Source: Neelides folsomi (Eukaryota > Arthropoda > Collembola > Neelipleona > Neelidae). Taken from it: 64,000 nt of DNA. The stretch is from contig JAQGBZ010000269.1 of the NCBI GenBank assembly GCA_034687125.1, positions 1 through 64,000 on the forward strand, in the 5' to 3' direction. The notes under the pieces were generated by a model. It did no database searches. It was not told the DNA's origin and was given only the letters and a program-made list of their open reading frames with translations. This document shows, piece by piece, positions 26,824 through 39,059 of this stretch. Every line of letters starts with the position of its first letter. Within the stretch, counting starts at the first letter, position 1. A program made the position numbers and the translations under genes.

Positions 26824-29800
26824 ACCAATTTGAGCCATAAAATCCAAAGCCCCAACTTTCGATGGGATTTTGTTGACTTTATGTAATGGTCATTTCAAAA
26901 GAGACATTTCCCCTCACCTCTAATCATCAAAGCCCTGCCTCGTAAAATCTTGATTGTTAAATATACTTATCATGCCAAAGAAAACTTTTGGAATTCTCAT
27001 TCTCCAATCTCTGACAAAGGTTTTTCCCAAACGGTTCATTGTTGAAAAAAAACTCATATTACCTACTAATTACGTATAAATCATATATATTAAATATAAA
27101 ATAAGAAGTTATACTGATATGTACCTAATATAAATGAAATACCAACATAGCTAATTTACTTTTACCTATTTACATGCATTTTTGTATTTATTGTTAATGC
27201 AAACATAAGTTTTTTTTTATCATTACACATTCCAGTTATAGTTAATACCACTTACATATGTATTATATAAAGGAAACGATGAGAAATAATGGAATCACAT
27301 TCACTAAAAATATAATTATAATTAACTTATTTTAAGTATTTTAAGTAAAATTCATATAATACATAACGTTTGTATTGTCTAATTAAAATATATTAATCGA
27401 ATGTAACTTTTTTTAAGATTTTAAGTAACGAATTGTTTAATTGCCAAACTTTAATTAAAAATATGCCCAAGGGAAATTCTACTTATATATTTATATCAGT
27501 AATACATTAGGAATCAAGGACACAAAGAGTCATTGTTAGGTTTATTAAAATTAAAATGGTTATTTAAATTTAAACTTTAAAAGAAATTAGATATATTATT
27601 AAACTTTAAAAGTGATAATGGAACTCATGACTTATTAAAGAACGTTTAAATCTAACTAAAAATTGTAATTGTAGTGGTTAATAATTAAATTATGTTACAT
27701 GTAAAAATATATTTAAAAAAAGTATGCACATGTGTGTAAGTATACTTGTTTCATTATATCTTATTAATTAATGCCTAGTTCAGTCAAAAAGTACGCATAA
27801 GTATTTATAAAATAAAACAAAATTTACAAAATGCATGTGTGTTAATGTAAGGTATAGTGTAAGTAAATAATTATAGGTACATTAGTCTAAATATAAGTAT
27901 AGCACTCAGTAAATATTTAGTAAAGACCTTACCAATTTCCATTTAAATTTTATGTAACATACATACTAAATATTATTTAGTATATTAATCAGATTATATT
28001 AAACCTTGGTTTTTTGGAACAGAAAGAGTTATCAAATTAAATTCCATTTATAGTAAAGGAACAATATTCTTTACGGAATCGCTTTCTTTCTCATTCCTTT
28101 TACATTAAATTGTAATTAGTGATATTAAACATTCGTAGTTTTATCTCAATTTTTAAATATTTTAAAGCTTATTGTAAGTAGGTGTATGTAGAGTATATTC
28201 ATTGTATGTATTACATACCATCTAGTATTTAAATGATATTATCTACTTGTAATTACACCGAATTTTCTTTATATGCAAGATCAATCACAATAATGGCGAT
28301 ATTTTCGACTAATGACTCTTCAACCTGTACTTATCAAATATACCTCTTTGCCAATCAATTGATCCTTATGTAATAATAAAGATAATCATTGTATATGGTA
28401 TATGTATTAGTAAAATATCTACTATAAGAAAATTAGGGTGAACCTCATTCTAATATTGATATCTTCAAATATTAAGGCGTAAAATATGTATGTAATGGTT
28501 AATCTATGCATAAATAAAAATGAATACAGATTTATCTGTATTATACGTTACGATATATTAGGATAAAAAACTTTACTAAATACATAATATATTTACTTTT
28601 ATATACACTATAGAATCATTTTCTGCTTTTGTGAATTCAGTACCTGCAGTGAATGAAGACGTATGACTGTTTCATGTACCTACTATATTACCTACTATAG
28701 ATCATAAAAATAATATACAAATATAATACATAATATGATTGATGCAAAAAGTATTTTAAATCATTCAGATATATTCTGTATGTTTGTGTTAACCCCGAAT
28801 CTGTGAAAAGTGAAAATACGTGTTAATTACCTATACATATACTTACAAATACCATACATATGTACATATATAGGTGTATTATATGATATGAACAAACTTG
28901 TTAAATAATAACCATCTAAGATATCCTAATTCAAACAAAAGTATTAATTACTAACTATTAAAATTTATGCATATGATAGATATTATACATCAGTACATCA
29001 GTATATGAGTTTATGTTATTTTGTGCTTCATTATTAATTATTGTTGAATATATAACCATAAATTAAAATGATTCACACATGTGTAAAATTATAAAATATT
29101 TTGTAAATATTAATGTCAATCATCCTGTGCGTTTGTTTGTCAAATCAAAATTTAGAATAATTATAAATATTAATGTAAGTATTATAAGTATTGTAGCAAA
29201 TTACCAATTGCTTTGACTCATTATCTATATTTAAATAAAAAACACATTAACATTAGATTTACTGTATGGAATATTGTATGTATGTTCAAAGGAGAAATGT
29301 AAAGTACTTATAATATAAACCGAATAGTAATTGTATATGGTAGACTATGTAAACATATAAAGTAATACAATGTACATATTTACGATGTATGATAAGATAT
29401 TATATGGTAATTGAGTCTGTAATAATATGGAAATGATTTTAAAGGCAAATGAAGCGCACTTTGCAAAAATGGATGATATGAATAGGAGAAATACTTGTAC
29501 TTTATATTATACATACCCATACATACATTTGTATAACATAAACATTTACATAATATGTAAAATGAAACTATTATTATTAGTAATCAATTAATAATATGAA
29601 CATTCAAACTTACATACTTGAAATAAATATTAAATATACCATAAGTATCGGTAATACTAATACGAGCATATGAAGAAAAGATTATTCAAACTATATATGT
29701 TTATTAATTTATTACTCTGTTGAATTTAGAGCTTATATTTTGAAGTTTTGTTTGACCATTTAATTATTCCTCGTGGAACTATTAAAATGAAACAAATAAA

Positions 29801-32800
29801 CAATCAATGAATTCCAAACACGTGGAAGAGCGAAAGCATTTGTCAATACAAACGATATGTAGTATGAATATCGATCTACTACTTATTTACCATATATGTA
29901 TAATATATAAGTTTGTAGGTTGTATACATTTAAGTATACATATTATGTAAAAGTGGACGAATCCATTGGCCCGGCAGTTGACGTTGACTCTTCTTCCAAT
30001 TTTAGGGAATCCGATGGTTAACCTTGGAATGGCATTTTTGAACCAAGAAAGAAGTAGAGCAAATGTGAATTGTTTCTCCTCAACAGATTCCAATCGTGTG
30101 CGTGGATGTTGATCGTATCCAATGAATGGGAAACGTGTCGTCGGTTGACAGCCCTTGGGCCAACAATATTTCAACCGTATGTGAAAGTCAAAAGTTACAA
30201 ACAATGTAAAAGTTTTTAATTTACGATTTAATATTCTTTCTTTATAATCATATTAGTAGATTTGTCCTCGAAACATAAATCGTTCGAATGACGCAAATTT
30301 GTGGGAGTTGATCATGCTCTATGATCTAATGATCTAATATGATAAAACAATAATATAAAAGAACTAATTTTGCATTCGGATAATTTGTTCGAAAATTTGT
30401 ATACAATCAGTTTGAAATTGTATTTTGGCTCATTGAATTACCAAATTCTTTAATAAATGGAACTTGAATCATATCCATTTCATATTATTATTAATATTTA
30501 TAAATAAAAATAAATGATCTATGAAAATAATGACCATAAACCATAGAAAAACAAATACACACTTATTATATTTTAGTTATGTTGTGTCCTTCCCACACAA
30601 AAGCAATTATTTTTCGTTTTGATTTTTCACTTTCGGTCCAATGACATTTCCGCAGTTTTTCAACATATCGAATCCAAATATCTTCATCCCATCTTCTATA
30701 ATTTCTCTCATCGATCTCTTACATTTTTTCTCCGACTCCGATTTCTTTCCGAGTAACTTTTTTTAGTACATCTGACCCTTTAATTTCCATGTGGAGGCTT
30801 TTATCTTCCCATTACTCCGGGTGGGGTTTTCTACTCTGACTAATTTCATCTTCTTTCCGACATATGAGCCTCAACGTCCCTAATCTCATCTCATTTCTTC
30901 CTAATTATTTTCTCCTGAATAAAAAACTCCTATCATTCTCCCACAAAGCCCTTGTTACGTAATCTACAGACTTGAGTATTAACATAGTTTTCTTTCCCCT
31001 CGTAAATATATCTGTACATATGTATGAATATAAATACATACCTTACCATACGACGATGATCCCAACATAGAATATTTATAATGAATCTCTTAGCATGTAA
31101 AGCCTATTACTACACTTTATTAAACTTATCGTCTACATATATTTCGCCTATGGCCATTATATCATATGAAGCAGTATTGGTTACATTCTTTCACTTTAAT
31201 CGTTAGTTGTTTCATTACTAAAGGTAGAGCATGAAAAAAAACAAATGAGGTTTAAGAGTAATTGCCCAATATGTTGTTTATGTCAAGCCCAATGTACATA
31301 AATATATATATATATATTTATGACTAGATATACCTACTGCATATATTATTTGTACAAGTGTTTATGTGGTTAAATTCCGTATAATCATAATTTATCATTA
31401 ACTCTCATTCTTGAGTTCACATGTTGTCTCTGGGAAGCTGAGTATTAAAGCATAGAGATCCAACGTAGATTCTCAAGGCATTTCCCCGACTTTTCTTTCA
31501 TGGAGTCTGTGACAAGGCGGAATTGTGTCTTGAGGCATTAATTGTGTAACATTCTCCTTCATTCCTCTTTCTCTCCTTCACTTTCCTCTCGAGGCTCTCA
31601 GGTTTGGTACATAAAATGCGTACTACTTTCCCATCCCAAGGGAGACTGGGAAATGGTTTCGAGCTTCCTTATTCGACATTTCACACACGCTCCTTCCTCA
31701 CACTCTCTCGGATCTCATAAACGCTGATGTGATTCCGAGTGCAAATTTATCTTACACGTTGACTCGCGACTTCCGACAAGTTCTCTCCACGACTTCCGGA
31801 CAATTACTTTGGTCAATAATTCACTTCAACATCACTTTACTCTCATGATTGAAAATAAAGGTCAAATACCTCAATGTTTTTCAAACCTTTCAATTTATAT
31901 CGTGACCCTACGACATACGTCGCATTATTGGCATTACACAGGACAATGTAAGAAATTACAAGTACAAGCAAATACAACAATGTCTATCTATACATATATT
32001 CTATATGCATGCTGCATATGACATGCTCATCTGCATACAATATGTCCATGTGTGATGTATGCATACATCACTGATGATTATCTAACATTTAGTTTGATCC
32101 AATATAAGTATTATAACAAAAGGGCTAAAGCATCAATGCATCATCAAACATTTTTATCACACTTACATTATCTTTTAAAAATTCTGTCTTAAACTCACCA
32201 CATGCATATTTCTTTAGTAGGTATGTATATAAATATAATTTATACATGCACTTATTTAAATATATTATATTAAAAAATACATGTATGATTCATATAATAT
32301 AAAAATTATCTGTTCATGATTTTTAAAAATAAATGTTAGGTTCCATAGTCCACTACCCTCTGTGGTTATATATTTAATTATTATGAATCATAGTCAGGTC
32401 AGAACTGTTAATATCATAATACTTAAGCATCAAACAGAATACAGATGTATACAATATTACCATATTTATAAGAATTAGTGTAAAAATATAATTATTTTGA
32501 AGTATAAAATAAATAAATGACGAGCCTTCAATAATAATGATATATTTATAAATATCATGTTATAAATATTAATAAATGTAAAGTTGAAGTTGACTCAAGG
32601 CCAGTTATTAACCTTGAGGTTTAGACCTACTGGAAGGGATATGTGGAGTGGAACAGGTTCAGTCAGATCATATATTTATTTCCATAAAAAAACAATTGTG
32701 AGAGCATCTTCCATAAGAGAGGGTGAAGGAATTTGTGAAGGCATTCTCAGTTTCCATTCCGGCTAAAAAGGAACGAAGAGATCAAAGGGAATGCAAAAAC

Positions 32801-32967
32801 CAGAGAAGTGATTGAGAGCTAATTTCCCACTTCAAAATTGCGAATCCAACAACCCGGCAAAAAAAGAAACGAGGAAGGGAGGATAAGGAAGCGCCTCCGC
32901 AGTTCACCACACTACACGGACCGCACCGCTTTGGAACTTTCTGGAACATTTTCGCTTCGAGATTACA
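26824..32967. other. A+T-rich intergenic desert
   Basis: After the GPCR stop there is no clear AATAAA close by, so the end of its 3' UTR is not placed. From about 27050 to 29870 the sequence is extremely A+T-rich without any supported frame. GC-richer patches at 30600-30980 (pyrimidine-rich) and 31390-31830 gave no recognisable protein. A 105-codon minus-strand frame at 29887-30204 has no known motif, no strong splice site, and is listed as rejected. The last few hundred bases are probably the promoter and leader of the GST gene. Confidence 0.6.
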
Positions 32968-33973
32968 ATGGAGGGTCATGGAAGAATTCTTCTTTATTCG
33001 TACTTCCGGTCATCTTCTTCGTGGAGGGTCCGGATTGGTAAGGAACCATTCATTCCTCGTCAGAAACTAACGAGGTTCAATTTTTACAGCTTTGGCCATC
33101 AAGGGGGTTCCCTATGAGTACAAGCCCGTGAACTTACTGAAGAAGGAGCAACGAACTCCCGAGTATCTCATGGTCAATCCCATGGGTCTTGTCCCTGCCT
33201 TGTCGATGAATGGGAAGACCATCACTCAGTCCATGGCCATCATGGAATATTTGGATGAGATTTTTCCGCTCAGCCCGCTCTTGCCAAATGACGCTTACGG
33301 AAAGGCGAAGGTCGGCATTACAAATTAACAGCCATTTACACTTTATTATTCCCATTAGTTGTATTTAAATATATTAATCCCTCTACTTAACACTATGAGA
33401 CAATCTATGAAAGTTTAAATGGAATGTATTGTATTTAATATTCCATCCAGGTTCGTTCCTACTGCGACATCATCAACTCGGGAATTCAGCCGATGCAAAA
33501 TCTTCAAACTCTCATGAAGCATAGCCCGAATGACGAAAAGGAGCGCTACGATTGGGCTAGATACTGGATTCAACGAGGCTTGATGGGTAATTGTGTTTTA
33601 AAGTTCATCATTTGTTTAATACTTCTCCATGTTTTCGAATTTCAATGATTTCCCCTTTCATAGCTCTTGAGGAAGAAGTGATCAAAACGGCTGGGAAGTA
33701 CTGTTACGGGGACGAGCTTACTATGGCAGATTGCTGTTTGGCTCCTCAAATGGCGAGTGCAGAGAGATTCGGTATTTACATTGATAAATGATAACCAATG
33801 TTCTATTTAACTTTATAATTAAACGACTAAAATATTAATACAATTCTTATATAAAATATATAGGAGTAGACCTAGGAGATATTCCAACTCTGACGCGGAT
33901 CTACCGGGATTTAGAGCAGCTTGAGGAGTTCAAAGACGCTCATGCCAATAATCAGCCCGACACTCCACGTTAA
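32968..33973 (+). CDS. GSTZ1: glutathione S-transferase zeta / maleylacetoacetate isomerase
   Basis: Five exons, 32968-33037, 33090-33310, 33451-33586, 33664-33771 and 33864-33973, join in phase to 215 codons (214 aa plus TAA), the usual length for the family. The enzyme uses glutathione to isomerise maleylacetoacetate to fumarylacetoacetate in cytosolic tyrosine breakdown. Visible hallmarks: N-terminal thioredoxin-like half with [24 protein letters not shown] and the glutathione-binding [11 protein letters not shown], then the helical half with [22 protein letters not shown] and ASAERFGVD. The family active-site motif is normally SSCSWRVR; here Cys is replaced by Ser (residue about 17). The second intron uses a weak donor (AAG|GTCGGC), but the join keeps the exact family spacing, so it is probably right. 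Introns are 52-140 bp. Identification is secure; the effect of the Ser is unknown. Confidence 0.96.
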
Positions 33974-34149
33974 CTCTCCCAGACTATGAAGAAATCAAGC
34001 AACTTTGGTCTCTTACAAATTAATGCTCAAACAATGTTTACCGTTACTTATCCCATAATATCCCACTATTATCCCACTAGTCGTAAGCTCTGCTCGACTT
34101 ATCCTCATTAGCCTCATTCTTCTGTAACTGGTCTCAAATATTGTTTGAA

Positions 34150-34155
34150 AATAAA
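34150..34155 (+). terminator. polyadenylation signal of the GST zeta gene
   Basis: AATAAA lies 177 bp after the TAA stop, in a suitably A-rich setting, and is the first canonical signal on this strand after the gene. Confidence 0.65.
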
Positions 34156-37100
34156 AAATCTTCATAAATTATACATGCGTCCTATTAATATTAATAGATA
34201 TTAATGCTAAATATTTTCCCCAAGATGCACTTACAAATATTATCTAACATAATAATATTTACTAACTGTAACTTTAAGTGATTCAATTTATAGCAATTTA
34301 AGGAGTGAAATAATCCAGAGAGGGCAATTCATCATTTATTCGAACTATCAAGTGCTCATCTTAAAATATCATTTGGGCAAGTCTTAGAGATTAACATCAT
34401 GATTATATGAATATCAGTGTTCCTTGAATCAGTAACTATAAAACATTATCTATCAATATTTGTAGATTATGAATAACTTCCTAAAGATCGTACTTCGTAG
34501 ACTGAAGATGTCTTTAAACTAAACCTTAAATAGTGGTTAGGGATATTTGTACAGATATAAATACTAATATGTATACCATACATTATAATTTTTATTATAT
34601 CATTACAAATATTTATACACATGGATTAATAGACATTATAAAACAAAATTTAAGTACTTATCATTATTTAATAAAAAAAAACATCAAGGAATTCTGTTTC
34701 GCGGAAAACGGATTTTAAACAAATTGGTTAATTAGTTTATTAGTAACTACTAAAGGTAAAATTGGACTTCTACATACAAGTAATCATTTCATTATCAAAA
34801 CATAATTGAACAGAAAGATTATTCAATCAAAATAATAAAAAAAAGTTTTATTTATTGATGACTTACAACTAGTTAAGTTAAAACGTTGGTTTATATTTTA
34901 TAAAATAGTGACTTTCAGTTAATTTCGTCACTAACACGATCACAATATAGCTATTTCAAATAAGAAATAATAGTCGTTAAAGTACTTGTCTTTCAGAAAT
35001 AGAATTAGAATAAAACTAGTATAATTAAATGATCTTTACTTCAATGATTTAAGGATGTTTTCCTTGAGAAATAATCAATGTAATAATCAGCATATTATCT
35101 AATAAGTAAATATGCGCAAATAATAGTTTAAAATAAAGAGCAATTATGGTATACTACATACATATTACCTAAAGTTAGTTATAAAGAACATTAATAACAA
35201 ACGAGTTACACAAATAAATATCACCCACTATAGTTATTTTCCTAACTTGAATTAAAATTTAATTGAATCACTGAACATTATCCAGGCAGAAACATTCACA
35301 TTTTAATGATTAAACAAAAGTTTTACGAAAAATAATAATCTTGAACATTTAAGAACTGTGCTTTATAATAATGTATATACCATACTTATTCTAATACATT
35401 TATACATATGTACTATACAATAGAGATACAACAAGTAACATAGAATCCTGAGTTTAAGTATTTAGACTGTTAAATACAGATATCTTACATAAGTATACAC
35501 AGACTATAATTAAGAAATTATAATTACACACGTATATTATTCTGCATTAATACAGTTACAGATCTACGAATATTTAACTTATGAAACCGATAACAATAAG
35601 TTCCATTTGCAGTATGTATTTTGCCATTGGTGTGTTTAAATGTCAGATAATAATTCATGAGTTATGTTGTTATGTGTAGGTGTAATTATATTATGTATGT
35701 AGATTGGTAGTTTGTAATATCTATTCGGTATTAGTGTATACCTATGTGTGTTTTATGTTGTAGTATGTGTATACAAATATGTATATTATGTACCAAGGAA
35801 CTGACGTTATGTAATTTTTCGATGAGCTAGTTTGGCTAAGTTTTTTTTACTAAATTAGATTTTTACCAAATACAATAATTGATTTTTCTTGATGATTTTT
35901 TATATAGTTTTTATATACTTTGTAGTAATAATACTCTCGTGAATAATTTGTATTTACTTACATAATTCATAAAGATTATATTCTGATGCGAGATGATTAC
36001 GAATCGTCAAACATAGTTGTCTTTAAGCATTTAAAAATACCTAGTTGCATTCAACTTGTTTACATTTGAATTTGTCAGGTTTAGTTTTGGTTGAAAGGAT
36101 GTGAATGATTGCCAGACCGACATTTTCTATTTGGCCCAAAGCGTTGTTTTTTCTATTTGGCCGAAAGCGTTGTTTTGGCTCGTCGAGGTGAGACGCCTCG
36201 AGGGATGACCTTTGGATTCATGAGTGTGGATTCACTACACTCTGATGGGTTTATTATGGGATAGGACGTCGTTCTTTTCGCTGACCTATGACACGAATAC
36301 CATTAAATTACATTATTAGCATTCATCATTTCAAACATTATCAGAAAATCAGTCAATGAGACCCGTCATGCAAAATGTAAGATGAGAATGTGTTTTTAAA
36401 ACTTGAAGATTAAAAACTTTTTGATACTTTAATAGTGAGGCTTTAGAAAACAAATGAATAGTTCAAATATCTTTTGTAAATAGTTAAATGTTGATATTTT
36501 TAAAGGCGATAAAGAGTTCGATATAATATACATATTAGAATAAAATAAAATATTCTACAATAATTCGCAGAAACTCTTGGAGTAACAATTTCGACTACCT
36601 AAATATTAAAAAAAAGTTTCGTTGAGAAATATACTAATTATTTATGTAAAATATGACACTCATTAAACTGACAATGCATGCCTAAATAATTTGTTAACTA
36701 TAGATTGTATCTTTTAAATGTAAGCATAAAATAAGGTATGCTATACGTATTTTATAAAATAACGTATAATATTATTATATATATGATAATGTTATATATG
36801 AATATTTATTCGTATAAACATACTATTTTTAAAACAGTACAAATACAATAATTGATTTTAACACTAGCTAATTTACTAAATAACAATTTAATAGACAATT
36901 TGTATTCTTCTATAAATAAAAAATAGGATAATATTTACATCTGCTAGACAATATACCAGATATGGTATGTAATATTATACAAATAATAGGTGTACTACAG
37001 ATAGTTTCTGCCATTCTACATTATAATATACAGTAATTGATTTATGTTCAAATTGAGACTTAACAAAGAGATATCGAGAAAAATGGCTAATTTGTTATTA

Positions 37101-37751
37101 ACAAAGAACACCAAAAATTACCGTAAAGACGAAAAGAAACAAATCATGCATCAATTATATTGAATAACGATAAGCACATACAATAAAATGTAACTTTCTA
37201 ATAATCTTAAGTGCAACAAATAACATACATAAAGTAGTAATTCATTCATAATTATTACAAGCCGGATCATATATTTGAATAAAATGTTGCTAGGTGCTCA
37301 CAGTAAATATAATTATTCTTAAATGAGTTTTAAACAATAAAGCATACGAAACAGCACAATTAAATTCTCGTTACATATATAATAATAAACAAGTACATAC
37401 ACATTGGCACAAACTAATGAAACATACCTTACTTAAATACTTATTCTGTCTTATGAATAAATAGAGCAAGTATTATCGATGAGTAACAAGTGTTACTTTA
37501 CTTAATTACATATGTAGTGCATATATAAACATTTATTGGATAGCTGAATTTCAAATATCTCAACTTTATTCCTAAATATATGTATAATAAATATAATTCT
37601 TCTAAGTACTACAAATATATAATTACCTAAGTTTTATAAATAGTTTGGGTAAAATACAAGAATATCCTATATATAGTTTTGATGACTTCATATTGAAAAT
37701 AAAATTTGGATGAATTTTGGTATAAATTGAAATATATTTAATTTTGAAATA
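34156..37751. other. A+T-rich intergenic DNA
   Basis: About 3.6 kb with no supported reading frame on either strand. The only contrast is a GC-richer patch at 36100-36290, which begins with a short tandem duplication listed separately. Confidence 0.65.
36123..36172. repeat. two-copy tandem repeat, period 26
   Basis: A 24-base unit beginning TTTTCTATTTGGCC occurs at 36123-36146 and again at 36149-36172 with one mismatch. It is followed by a small hairpin (CGAGG/CCTCG, about 36184-36199). This may be the edge of a decayed element. Confidence 0.6.
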
Positions 37752-37990
37752 CAGGGACGGTACTTATTTACACCGCCTTTGCTGTAACAATTTCTCTTCA
37801 ATAACATCTCTCTCATTTCACTTATATTTCTAGTTTTTTATACATAAATGAAATGCTATCAAATGCATTAACCCTATAAATTTTGATTTATTTTAGTGTA
37901 AACTTTTTAAATATAAAATTCGAGATTTTCCTGCGAAACTTATTACTTACACGTTATATAAACAGTAAGTTTTAATGTTAATTTTGTAGT
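37752..37990 (+). repeat. left long terminal inverted repeat
   Basis: Left arm of the transposon; pairs with 38800-39050. It contains the outer motif at 37761 and the inner motif at 37937. The inner boundary is approximate. Confidence 0.85.
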
Positions 37991-38799
37991 GAAATAATTT
38001 TTTATTACCACTATTGTTCCTAATTACTCCCGCGATACTATGAGACATCGCCTCTTAACGTTTTCAGGATGATATTGTTTACGATATCTCATGTAAAATG
38101 TAAAACATTACGATGGCTCGATATTACATTGTAATGCATGCGTGTTAAAGATGAAAACCACAAATTTATTTGGATAATGTTGAGATAAAAAAATTTTGTC
38201 TTATTTAATGATTTAAAAGAGTTCTAACGCTTCCTTAAAACTTATAGGCCAATATTTTGGTTGACATTCAAAATAAGCACATGAGTAAAATAATGCAAAC
38301 AATGGAATAAGGGTCATTATGTTTTACAATCAGCGTATTTCACCCTTCGCAGTTTTATGGATTTACTTATTTTTCAACTTAATTGGATATCTTCCTCCAT
38401 TTCTAAAATCCCCGGATCATTTGATTAGCGGTGTAACACGGTGATTTTAAATCTTATTCTCCTTATTCCAGTTTTCATAATTTTACTCATGTATTTATTT
38501 TGAGGCTCAATCAAGATATTGGGCTCTGTGAGTAATGATAGCGTTAAAACACTTCGAATGATTATAAATAGACAACAAAAATAGTTTATCTAAACATTAT
38601 CCCCGAAAAATTGCGATTTTTATAACAATTAGATACGAATTTCAATGTAATGGCAAGCCATTTCTATGTTTCATATATTACAAGAGATAGAGTCCACAAT
38701 AAGTAAAGACAGTACCTGGAAACGTACAGTATCAATGTACCATAGTATTGTGGTCGTAATTAGGACCAAGGAAGAAAATAAAAAAATATTATTTTACTT

Positions 38800-39050
38800 T
38801 AAAAATAACTTTTAACTTACCGTTTGTAAAGGGTGTAAATAATAAGTTCCGCGGAAAATCTCAAATTTTTTAATTGACATTTTATATTTGAAAAAGTTTA
38901 CACTAAAATAAATCGAAATTTATAGGGTTGATGCATTTGATAGCATTTCATTTATATAAAAAAAACTAGAAATATAAGTGAAATGAGAGAGATATATTGA
39001 AGAGTAAATGTGACCATCACAAGTCGTGTAAATAAAAAGTACCGTCACTG
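38800..39050 (-). repeat. right long terminal inverted repeat
   Basis: Right arm of the transposon. It lies directly downstream of the rdgB stop codon, so rdgB transcription must run into it. Confidence 0.85.
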
Positions 39051-39059
39051 TATATTTGT

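Larger units (their letters stand above)
37752..39050. mobile_element. non-autonomous Tc1-like transposon of IR/DR type (1299 bp)
   Basis: Long inverted repeats of about 240-250 bp, 37752-37990 and 38800-39050, match clearly over their length with small gaps. Both ends begin CAG(G/T)GACGGTACTT and are flanked by TA (37750-37751 and 39051-39052). Each long repeat holds two copies of a short motif close to ACTTATTATTTACAC: left at 37761-37774 and 37937-37952, right at 38833-38848 and 39026-39041. That outer/inner arrangement, 176-193 bp apart, is what the IR/DR subgroup of Tc1 elements uses for transposase binding. The 0.8 kb interior has no recognisable transposase, so the copy would need one supplied in trans. 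Confidence 0.88.

Noticed and set aside
29887..30204. 105-codon minus-strand open frame
   Set aside because: No motif, no strong splice site or start context, and the plus strand is partly open as well. Isolated in an A+T-rich desert.
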